Positions 55,318-64,000 of a DNA stretch of 64,000 bases are shown here, piece by piece. The stretch is from Tetradesmus obliquus. Its lineage: Eukaryota; Chlorophyta; Chlorophyceae; Sphaeropleales; Scenedesmaceae. Every line of letters starts with the position of its first letter. Position 1 is the first letter of the stretch. The notes beneath the pieces were generated by a model, which did no database searches, was not told where the DNA came from, and saw nothing but the letters and a program-made list of their open reading frames with translations. The stretch is taken from assembly GCA_030272155.1 (NCBI GenBank), contig CP126196.1, forward strand, positions 496,001 through 560,000, read 5' to 3'. A program made the translations under genes and the position numbers.

Positions 55318-57845
55318 GCTGCTGCTGCTGCAGGTGCTGCAGCTGGCTGCTGCCAACGTGGTGGACGGCGTGCTTGCAGCGCGCACAGGCTCCAAGGCAG
55401 TCACCGCAGCCATAGACACGCTGCAGGTGAGCGCTTTCTTATTTACCTGATGATGACTGCAGGCAAGTGCAAGCTGCTGGGCAGGCCGGCAGGCCGCTGC
55501 TGCCAGCAGTGCGCAGTCAGCTGAATTCAGCAGGATGCGGCTCACACAGCGAACGTGGTTGGCTGAGATGCAATAGCCCCGCACCCTGCATGCCTGCTGT
55601 GCTCAGTTGAAGTGTAAGCATAGAATGCCTGTTACAGCATTGTGTGTTACAGCTGAGTCACCAGGGGCTCAAAGCATGGTGTTGTTCGTTCTTACAATCA
55701 AGTTGCTCACACAGTGTGTGCTGCCGTGTGTGCGTGGCTGTGTGCTGCTGCAGGCTGGCGGCATCGCTGGCTTCAGGGCACCCAGGGTGCGCGCCCCACC
55801 AGGTGGGACTCAGCAGCAGCGGCAGCAGCAGCAGCAGCAGCATGACAGCAGGATAAGGGCAGCGCCATGGCGTGATGCTTGTTGTGTGTGCAGCTGCACC
55901 TCACATGCACTGCAGATTTCATAGTTGCTGGTGTTGTTGTAATGTAATATGACAGTTTTAGGCATGGTAAATGCACAACCGAAAGCAATGCTGGACCAGA
56001 AGCCCCCCTGCCCGAAGGCTTCTGGCGCTCCAAGTGGGCTGATCACGCAGGCACAGCTGCCCAGTACCACTGTAATGCGATAGGCATACCTTCAAGCAAT
56101 GCTGAGCCAGAAGACCCCCGCCAAAGTCTCCTGGCACTCCAAGTGGGCTGTTCATGTAGGCACGACTGCCCGGCAACATGGCATCAAGCGATAGACATGC
56201 CTGTAGGCGCAGAGAAGGTTACAGGGCAGGGTCGTTAGGGGTCCATGGGCGGGACCACCTGTGACCCCTGCCCCCCGGTCTTCAAGTAGTCCTGGGTAGA
56301 CCGTGGTGTAGGTCCAGTCATGACACTCGGGGTGACATCACAACACAGCAAAAAAGCAAAGCATTAGGCATTGTGCATCACAGATATGACATAGAAGTGT
56401 TCAATGCATGCAGGTAGCAGCAGGCAGGCAGAGTTTTTGTTACAGAAGTAATGTTGCAGGCGAGCGCCTTGAAGCAAGTGCGCACGTGGTTGCTGCCGTG
56501 CTGCAGGTGGGCCAAAAAGGGACAGGTCGAGGATTGTGTACAGTCATGTTGTACAGCAAGGACGGCCAGGAGAGCCGCCGCCGCCGCAACATCAACCTCC
56601 GTTGCTACTGCCGCAGCAGCAACAGCAGCAGCCAGGCCAGCATCAGCCAGGCGAGCAGCAGACTGACCAGCAGATGCCGCTGCTGATGCTGCTGAACCAG
56701 CAGCTGCAGCAGACGGCTGTGCCAGAACAGCAGGAGCAGCAGCAGCAACACCTGTCGATGCTGACGCTGATCAGCCAGCAGCAGCAGCAGCTGGCACACT
56801 TGATGCATCCAGGCGTCGCAGTCCCTGCAGGTGTTGGCACATTTACAGGTCAGCAGGGAGAGGGCGTGCAGCAGCCCATGCAGGCGGCCCAGCAGCAGCA
56901 GCAGCAGCACCTCGAGCAGCAGCAGCAGCCTTCCCAACAGCAGGCAGAGATGCTTGCGGGGCAGAAGCATCAGGTGCAGCTGCAGCAACAGCAGCTGCAA
57001 CAGGGCCGCAAAAGGCACAAGCAGCATGCATGCGAGGATGCGCAGCACGCTGCTGCGTGTGCTGCTGCAGCCGGTGGCTCTGCTGCTGCTGCTGCTGCTG
57101 CTGCTGTCGATGCCAGCGCTGCCACTGGCGATGCTGCCAATGGCAGTGCTGACAGCCAGCAGCTCTCAACACCCTGGAAGGATCATGGCCCAGCAGCAGC
57201 AGCAGCAGCAGCTGGATCAGACGCCTGCCCAGCAGCGTTGGCTCATGCACCACTGCAGGAGGTGTGGTGCAGCTGCTGGTTGTGGTTGCTGCTTACTCTG
57301 CTGGTTTAAGCTTGGACCAAGCGCAGGTTTGCTTGCCTGCTGCTGTAGCTGAGCAACCTGCATGCACTGACTAGCGTCACGGCAGACAAGACGGCAGCCG
57401 CTGCACGAAGCGACTTGCAATCTACCGATCTGACTTTGCGCACCATGCTGCTGCCACATGCTTGCTGCTGCAGGCACAGCCTGCCGCTGCGCATGCAGGT
57501 GCTGCAGGCAGTCACAAGGCCAGGCTGCAGCCGTTGCATGTGGCGCCACGGCAACAGCCACACCAGCCACCCGCCGTGCCTGATGTTGACGCCAGCCGCG
57601 GGTGCAGCGAGCTGCTGTGGCGCTATCAGCGCGCACAGCTGGCATACAATGCAACAGTGGCGGCGGCTGCAGTAGGCGACACAGCGCCATCATCCGCAGC
57701 AGCAGCAGCGGCGGGGCGCTTTGAGCTACCCTGGGTGAAGCGGCAGCCGTGGGAGTGGGAGTGGGAGCAGCGGCAGCAGCAGTCGCCACGTGCTGCGGCG
57801 GCTGCTGGCATTCTGATGTCGCTGGCCGGTGAAAGCTTCTTCTGA
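53524..57845 (+). CDS. Unrecognised Gln-rich protein, 602 residues
   Basis: Seven exons, all in phase 0: 53524-53565, 53949-54341, 54900-55070, 55334-55426, 55754-55786, 56557-57261 and 57474-57845. The start was chosen because MKQPSSSPTSLGDE ends at a GTGAGT donor and joins DPYDEQQQ in phase. Residues about 60-240 form an ordered domain I do not recognise: LRSGEFKRWWQDAAPPLVFS, YGPAGSSIVTSINAFLQAEA, FLDKATKGGWVLLARQHGVQ and VLQLAAANVVDGVLA. A long Gln-rich stretch follows, with a basic GRKRHKQH patch. The end has CSELLWRYQRAQLAYN, a Trp-rich PWEWEWEQ segment and the tail AGILMSLAG, which resembles the AGILLSLSG tail of the upstream gene. The 33-nt fifth exon is the least secure part. Function is unknown; a nuclear regulator is a guess from composition. 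Confidence 0.7.
54335..54420 (+). repeat. Duplicated donor region after exon 2 of the unrecognised gene
   Basis: gcgccaggtgagaggggc at the real donor (exon end 54341) recurs 62 bp later as gcgccaggtgagaggcgc (exon-like end 54403), and gctgtagtatattggccg occurs twice alongside. Confidence 0.85.
55261..55332. repeat. CTG tract ending at a splice acceptor
   Basis: About 24 CTG units with one interruption (CTA) lead directly into CAG/GTG at exon 4 of the unrecognised gene. Confidence 0.9.
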
Positions 57846-58686
57846 ACCTTGAAGCTGATTTTAGAAGTTGATGCGGGAAGCTTGATGTTGCGTGTGGCTT
57901 CAACGTCTGCCTGCATGCAGGCTGGCAAGCAAGTGCTTGTATGTGCACGTCGTCGCACCGCCACGAATAGCAGCAGCCGGCTTGTGCTGCAGTGCACTGC
58001 AGGGCGGTGGCAGCATTTTTCAGGCTGCATGCTTGCCTGGGCACGTCTGACCCAGCTGTACTCGCCGTGGATGTAAATACAAGTCATGATTGGTTTGCAT
58101 ATGCAAAGGTTTGCATATACATGGGTTGAACTGCAACTGGCGCGGCTCACTGGCCGCCAGTGTCGGCGACACGCATCTGCACGTCCGCATCTCAGTAGTG
58201 TAGGGACCAGTGCCCAGGCTGAGTGTGATCAGTTCTGGCGGGACGGTCATGGCCTTGACAAAGCCAGTAGCTGGGCTTGCCTGCTATGAATGTGATCAAC
58301 GGTGCCTGAGAAGACTCTGTCTGGTCGCTCAAATACTCAGGCTGAAAGTTACTGCTAATCTCAGCGCGGTAAGCCCTGCACTGCGCATGCAGCCCTATGC
58401 ATAGGAAGCCTATAGGCTTCCTAGCTAGCTAGGGCTGGTCAACGCCTCTCCCGCACGCACCTGTGCACGGTCAGATCCATCCCTTCACGGGGCGGATAAG
58501 TTATACGCCTTTGCACACAAAACCCAACATAGGCTTGAGTGCGCAACTAAGTGTCTTGTGACAAGATACGAAGGTTGCACACGCGGCCTGACGCTAGACC
58601 AGATGATGCTCAGTTGACTCAGAGTTTGCATCCGTCAAAAAGATGCACAGCCTAGACCGCTGCGCCAACAACACGTGCGATAGACA
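57846..58686. other. Intergenic region between converging genes
   Basis: This 841-bp stretch holds the 3' flanks of two convergent genes. It includes a palindromic-looking gcctataggcttcctagcta segment near 58408-58430 and a direct repeat tttgcatat near 58092 and 58109. No gene is seen. Confidence 0.5.
58072..58076 (+). terminator. Probable TGTAA polyadenylation signal
   Basis: TGTAA lies about 230 bp after the stop codon at 57845, in the correct orientation for the unrecognised Gln-rich gene. Confidence 0.4.
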
Positions 58687-60516
58687 TCAACCCAGCACGT
58701 CCTCCCGCTGCTGTGCAGGCCCCGCTTGCAGAGCTGTGCTTGTACTCTGCTGCTGCTGACTCCCCTTCGCCTCGCCAGTGTACTGGCGGCTGCTGGCGGC
58801 TGCCACATCAGCACTGACAGCTCCACCAGCTGCACCAGCTGCTGCTGGCTCAGCATCATCCAGCAGCAGTGACGCCAGCGGGTCAGCAGCAGCATCAGGC
58901 CCGTCTAGGCAGTACTGCGGCGCTAGCTTGGGCTGCACAGCTGGCAGGAGCCCGCCACCCAACGCCTGCGGCTGCTGCTGCTGCTGCTGCTGCTGCTGCG
59001 CCGGCGGCGCCAACTGCTGCTGCGTGCTGCGCGGCTGGAGGTAGTCGGCAGGAGACATGCCTGCAGGCAAGGCAGCAGTCAGGCAGGCGTGCCCAGGTGG
59101 TGCGACGTCAGGGCCAAGCTGGGTTCAACAAGCAGGTTACAGCAGTGGCTGCAATGCCCTCTTAAAGTATGCTTGCGATGCAGCTCGAACAGGCAGGTCA
59201 AGGCACGACAGCAGTCGCATTCAAGTTGCAGGCAATGCAGACGAACATCACTACCCAAAACAGCCTTCGCATCGCAGCCCACCTGTGTATCCTGGTTGCT
59301 GCTGCTCCTGCTGCTGCCAGCCAGGTGCAGCCTGGTGGCCCCGCCCTGGCCCTGCCGCTGCTTCCTGCAAGCTCGCGTCAGCCGCAGCGTTGTGCTGCTG
59401 CTGCTGCTGCATCAGCCGCGCGCCCAGCCTGCTGGTCAGCGACTTGAGCTGCCGCCCGCCCTGGCTGAAGCCAGCAAGCAGGCTCTGCCCAGCGGCCGCG
59501 GCACCAGCCGCAAGCGCTGCAGAGCTGCTGCTGCTGCTGCTGCTGCTGCTGGGCCCGGCTGGCAGCCATCCTGCCGCGTCCCTGCTGCTGCTGTCGGCGC
59601 CATGCATGCATGCTTCACTTGCACTGCGGTGCTGCTGCTGCTGCCAGCCGTCGCCCTCAAGCCCAGCTGGCTGCTGCAGCTGCGGCGTGGAGCGGCTGCC
59701 GCCCGGCCCCTGCTGCTGCTGCTGCTCGCGCTGCTGCCGCAGCCACTGCTGCTGCTGCAGGCGCTCCGAGAGCTGCTGCTGCTGCTGGCTGGCTGCTGCC
59801 ACAGTACGCTGCCAGGAGGCCTTGAGGAAGGACAGCGACTCGCCAGACAGCCGGCCCAGCTCCTGGCCGATCTCCTGCACCTGTGGTGGTGTGCGTTGTT
59901 GCACGTGAAAGTGGCGCAAGTGACGGCAGCAGCAGCAGCAGCAGCAATGTTCAGTACTGTTAAGAGCAGATGAGCGGTCGGCAGCCTCCTGTGCTGCCTG
60001 CAGGCGCGTTGTGCATCTCTCCACATGTTGCGTTCACTGCGCTGTGCACGGGACGAGGCTAGCAAACACAATCTGTCCCACCAGCAAGCACAATCCTCCC
60101 AGCATCATGCCTGCATCTGCTGTGCAGCCCACCAGAGGCCAGAGGAGCTGTGCACCACTGGCGCATGCATCAGTTCACACACCACAACACATTGGACCAC
60201 AACAACAGTCATACTGCTGCAGCCTGCAGCAAGCAGCACTCTGCCCCATTCGCCCCCCCTTGCTGCTGTTGCTGCTGCTGCTGCTGCTTCCCTCTGCCTC
60301 ACCGTCTTCACCGTCTCCTGCGTCATGCTGACCGTGGCGGCCGCCCCCACAGCAAAGCGGTTGAGCCAGCCTGCAGGGCGCAGCAGGCAGGCAGCAGCGC
60401 CAGCACACCAGTCAGCCACACTGTATAGCGCAGCGCTGTGCAGCAACACTTGGCAAACATTGCTGGTAAGATGACACTACAAGCATGCTCAAGTGCACAA
60501 CAATACTCTGCTGCTG

Positions 60517-60550
<34 letters not shown>

Positions 60551-61774
60551 CCGCGCCCCACCCCCCACCTGGCACTGGCGCCACCTGCAGCCGTGCAGCC
60601 AGGTCCTCACAGAAGTGGCAGCAGTTACGCGTCAGCAGGTCGTATGAGTGCCCTGCGGCAGCAGCAGCAGCAGCAGCGTGTTGTCCGGCTTGTCTGAGCA
60701 GGCATTGTTTTAGCTGCCAGGCTCACCCGGCAAGCACAGCAAGCAGCGCTGCAGCTGTTGCATCAGGGGCCACACTTGCCCCACATGCAGCTGCAGTTGT
60801 GAGAGGGGCGCGCTGCCTGCCAAGTGCTTGCCACTGCTTGCACTGTGCGCTGCCTGCGCACCTGGCCAGGTCAGCTTGAGCTCCTGGATGATGCCGCGCA
60901 CCTGCACAGCAGGCACACGCAGCGCACATGTTCAACAACGCTGTCTGTTGTGCAGTTGAGCAATCTGCCCTGCTCCTGCGCGGCGTCACAGAACACTGAA
61001 ACCGACTGCTGGCGAACAGCTGGAGCGGTTGTTGCTGGTGGCTGTGCAGGTTCATGACTGAGCACGCTGCTGCTGCCACACATGCTGCTGCACTTGCCAG
61101 CACTGCGTATTTGCAGCAGACCCTCGCACATGCAGCGGCTGCGTGCTGCGCCGCACCTGCTCCATGCTCTTGGGTGTGCTGCCCAGGCTGATGGTCTCAC
61201 GGAACTGGTACATGGGGTTCTGGCACGCTGCAGGGCAGCAGACGAGGTAACATGTGCATGGTGAGTGTGGTATGCACAGCACAGCAGCAAGGCCATGGTT
61301 GCAGGAGCAGCAAATTCAATTCACCAAGGCCTGCAGTTCGGTGTGTGCTGTGCAAATCAACCCTGGGCAAGCATTCCAACTGCCCCAGCACACTGTCACA
61401 CAGTATGAAAGTGAATGCGTTGCCCAACAAGTCCATGCCTTTGGAGCATGCAACATCGACCGCAGCAGCAACAAGAGGCGTGTGCAGCGCGCGTGCAGCT
61501 GCATGCTGCTCATCTGCGGCTGATCCTGCTCACCGTGCACTGCGTACACGCCTGTGCCGCGCTCACACCAGCCAAATGAAAACTCCACCGGCTCTGGGCT
61601 GCCCAGCTGGGCTGTTGCACCAATTTGAATGGCGCCATGGAACACACCACCCAGGCCCAACTCCCTGGTGATCCTGTTCAGCCTCACGGTTGTGCTTTTG
61701 GGGTCTCCAGGCGTGCTGGTGACGTCATATACGTTTAGAAGTACTTGAAGGCCGTCCTCATAGCGGTCCTCCAT
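58687..61774 (-). CDS. PPPDE-fold (DeSI-like) peptidase with Gln-rich C-terminal extension
   Basis: Seven exons: 61774-61534, 61227-61157, 60901-60862, 60652-60569, 60370-60303, 59880-59283 and 59060-58687; 491 residues. The PPPDE core fills about the first 155: NVYDVTSTP, GVFHGAIQIG (catalytic His near 46), FSFGWCERGTGVY, YQFRETISLGST, VRGIIQELKLTWPG, then YDLLTRNCCHFCEDLA (catalytic Cys near 128) and PGWLNRFA. Family members cleave isopeptide bonds of SUMO or ubiquitin (DeSI-1 and DeSI-2/PPPDE1). The remaining 330 or so residues are Gln/Ala/Ser-rich with short helices such as EIGQELGRLSGESLSFLKAS, roughly twice the size of typical relatives. Phases support every join; the exon-4 end was set by the PVPGWLNRF continuity. 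Between exons 5 and 6 a small extra exon cannot be excluded. Confidence 0.9.
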
Positions 61775-62493
61775 GGGTGAAAGCTGCTGCCCGGTTCAAC
61801 TGTTTGCTGCACTACTGTTGTACCAGCACTACCAGAGCGTACAGCAAATTCCGGCGCTGCTGAACGATAGTTTTAGTCACTTTAACTAATTGCAGCAGAC
61901 AGCAACCGATGTTGAGGGGTGTGGCGGATACACGAACAGCGACTTGCTCGTCTTAGCAGTCTCTGCACTCTGTGAATCGTTGCAACTTCCAGTCACAGCT
62001 CTGAAACTGGTAATTGGTGTTGAGAGGAGCACGTGTGTGACGGCGAGGCTGTTGAACCAAGGACCCACTGTCCTGCACCCCTTCCAGGGTTGTAGCTGGG
62101 TTCAGACCAGTCCAACGGTCGCTGATACATACCCACGGCAACATGCAGCAACTGCAACAGCATTCTTGCACTATTTCATTCCCATCAACAAAGGCACAGC
62201 TGCAGCTCAGTAAAGCCGCTCACTGCAAGCAGGCATAGCTGTAGCTGTAGTGCGTTCAAGTTGAGCGCGGGGTGTCCACAGTGTGTCAAACTGCTGATGC
62301 TGAGCCTTGTTACAATAACATTTGAAACAGTTGTACGCTGGGCCACAAGCAGCAAAATTCCAGGAACAAGCTCGGGATTGTGCACCTTCGCCAGCCTCCA
62401 TTGCTGCCTGCGCTGGCCGGCCTGTGGCGCCACAGGTGGCTCACCAAGAGCGGACGAGTGCCAGTGGCCCCCCTCCCTCCTGCAGCCGGCATG
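61775..62493. other. Intergenic region between PPPDE gene and PLP-protein gene
   Basis: This 719-bp stretch contains the promoter side of the PPPDE gene and the 3' flank of the PLP-protein gene, including a TGTAA on the minus strand. No coding segment is supported. Confidence 0.5.
62310..62314 (-). terminator. Probable TGTAA polyadenylation signal of the PLP-protein gene
   Basis: On the minus strand TGTAA lies about 180 bp past the stop codon at 62494. Confidence 0.4.
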
Positions 62494-62900
62494 CTACTTG
62501 CTGTAGTCTCTTGCGCCGAATATGGTGCTGCCCACGCGTACATTTGTGCTGCCCATCTCAACCTGCATCACAAGTCCACAGCACAGTCAGGCTGAGCAGA
62601 TGCTAGGAAGGCGCAACCAAGCAGGGCCGGGTGGATGAGCAGGTCATCATCATCATCATCACACTGTGATTGGCAAACGGCAACCAAGCAGCCAGGCCCT
62701 GGCCAGCCCGTCTCCTTGCCCCTGCCCCTGGCCTCAGCACGCCTGCCCTGGCCCCTTGCCTCGTGCCCTGCTGTGCCCCTCCCCCGCCCCCCTCACCACC
62801 ACCAACCCCATCTCACCGCCTGCTCAAAGTCGCCGCTCATGCCCATGCTCAGCTCCAGAGAGTCCGCCGACACGCCCAGCGCAGCCGCCACCTGAGCCCT

Positions 62901-62948
<48 letters not shown>

Positions 62949-63977
62949 AAGGGGAAAATGTAGGGCAGGAGCAGGGCACACGAGCAACCACTTCGGCGTA
63001 TACCTCCACCCAGATTGATACCCACAGCCTGCTCCATAGCACTCAACACAGCGCCCCGCGCCCCACGTGCCATGCGCAGCACCAGACCCCCCCCCACCCC
63101 CCACCCACACACTCACCCACACACACCCGACCCGCGCCGCCCCGCCCACCTGCACTCCACCAGGCAGGTGAAGTTCTCCGGCCTGCTGCTGTAGTCAGGC
63201 ATGCCGATGGTCATCAGCCCAGCCAGCTGCAGCGCGGGACACGCCCCCGCGATGTGCTGCGCCAGGCCCACCACCTCCCCAGGCGCGCAGCCGTACTTGG
63301 ACTCCTCGCCCGAGGTGTTGACCTGGCGGCGGGTGCAGCAGCAGCAGCAGGAAGGGGGGGGGGGGAGATGCACAGGGGCAGCGCGGTTGAGGTGCAAGCA
63401 AGGATTGATGGCCGGGGCGCAGCAAGCTCAGCAGCAGCCCAGCCTGCCTGTGTTGACACCTTGCAGGCAGCAGCTAGCTGTGTCCGGGGCCTGTGGCTAC
63501 TCACGGCACGCACAGGAACGTTGGAACGGCACACAAACGCTGCTGCATTAGCACGCACGTCACGCATCCAGTGCATACCATTTGCCTTTGGCCTCAAAGC
63601 CCTGACCACGTTCACATCGGCAAGAACCCTGCTGATGACAAAAACATTGCTGTGTATCAACCCCTCAGTCGCAGCAAAACCAGGTGCGAGCACCCTGGAC
63701 GCCGCCCCGCCTCGCCTGCAGCGCAACCCCGCTGCTGCCAGTTGCCACACACCATGCTGTTATCAACCACAGACACAGCCAAGACAGGTGCAGGCCCTGA
63801 GCCGCCCCCGCGCCTGTAGCATCACTCCTAGCTGCTACTGCTGTTCGTTGCAACACACCATGCTGTTATCAGACCGCAGCCGAGGCACGTTTCAGGTGCC
63901 AGCCCCACCTGCAGCATCACCCCCAGCTTCTGCTGCCGCTGCAGGTCTGTGGCAATGCGGTTGAGCCGATCAGCAAG
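62494..63977 (-). CDS. YggS/PLPBP-type pyridoxal phosphate homeostasis protein (5' end off the window)
   Basis: Four exons of the C-terminal half: 63977-63909, 63322-63150, 62898-62817 and 62562-62494, all in phase. Earlier exons, including the PLP-lysine region, lie beyond the window end. Diagnostic segments are [49 protein letters not shown] and the tail [15 protein letters not shown], ending ARDYSK. These are the C-terminal signatures of the family: MTIG and [13 protein letters not shown] loops that bind the PLP phosphate in the TIM barrel, and GST-VR-G-IFG at the end. The protein has no known catalytic reaction but keeps PLP and amino-acid pools balanced. Members occur in cytosol and organelles. 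A (CTG)n tract ends at the exon-3 acceptor listed here, and a decayed copy of the 63909 exon end lies at about 63819-63850. Confidence 0.93.
62899..62943. repeat. CTG (sense) tract at a splice acceptor of the PLP-protein gene
   Basis: About 14 CAG units on the plus strand read as CTG on the gene strand and end in the CAG acceptor at 62899. Confidence 0.9.
63743..63870 (-). repeat. Duplicated intron/exon-end segment of the PLP-protein gene
   Basis: cacaccatgctgttatca occurs near 63748 and 63852, and the exon end coding for QKLGVMLQ (63909-63940) has a decayed copy at about 63819-63850 (cagctaggagtgatgctaca on the gene strand). The period is roughly 100 bp. Confidence 0.65.
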
Positions 63978-64000
63978 CTGCAGGGCAGGCGGCAGGGCGG

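Noticed and set aside
58687..60303. The 58.7-59.9 kb Gln-rich exons as a separate gene
   Set aside because: The exons join in phase to the PPPDE core and no independent start or promoter region is needed, though a split remains possible.

Overview
The window is nuclear DNA of a green alga, most likely of the class Chlorophyceae and close to Scenedesmaceae or Chlamydomonas-type genomes. The lineage is inferred from a chloroplast chlorophyll b reductase, a mitochondrial glycolate dehydrogenase with fused GlcD-like and GlcF-like halves, short GC-rich genes with many introns, TGTAA signals after several stop codons, and very abundant CAG/CTG repeats that give poly-Gln, poly-Ala and poly-Ser tracts in proteins. 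Nothing bacterial is present: no operons, rRNA, CRISPR array or prophage, and no tRNA was recognised.

Fourteen protein genes can be supported. I rebuilt their exons by hand from splice sites, phase continuity and recognisable protein families. In order: a CCCH zinc-finger protein (-, <1-3646, 3' end off the window); a 1.43-kb tandem duplication (3946-6832); the small GTPase ARL2 (-, 6884-8038); the chlorophyll b reductase NOL (+, 8362-10949); a USP36/UBP-type ubiquitin protease (-, 12244-15178); a p24 cargo receptor (-, 16588-18642); a Gln-rich coiled-coil protein (-, 19427-about 21179, 5' end unresolved); glycolate dehydrogenase GYD1 (+, 22027-31532, 19 exons); a small cupin (-, 35099-37114); a BTB/KCTD-like protein (-, 40351-43320); the U1A/U2B'' snRNP protein (-, 44233-47392); a Gln-rich ELF3-like protein (+, 48003-52507); an unrecognised Gln-rich protein (+, 53524-57845); a PPPDE/DeSI-type peptidase (-, 58687-61774); and a YggS/PLPBP-type PLP protein (-, 62494->63977, 5' end off the window).

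The genes do not form one pathway. They are unrelated housekeeping and organelle genes: photorespiration, chlorophyll turnover, splicing, ubiquitin and ubiquitin-like deconjugation, secretory transport, PLP homeostasis, and possibly clock-type regulation.

The most unusual feature is structural. Introns repeatedly hold one or more extra copies of the edge of a neighbouring exon, often with its splice site. Examples are six copies of one NOL acceptor, three copies of the GYD1 exon-12 acceptor, three copies of a BTB-gene donor, and at least six more cases. Where I traced the reading frame, use of a decoy copy usually gives an early stop, so only one copy is productive. Two introns appear to use GC donors, one of them with no stop codon. 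(CTG)n tracts ending in CAG lie directly at many acceptors.
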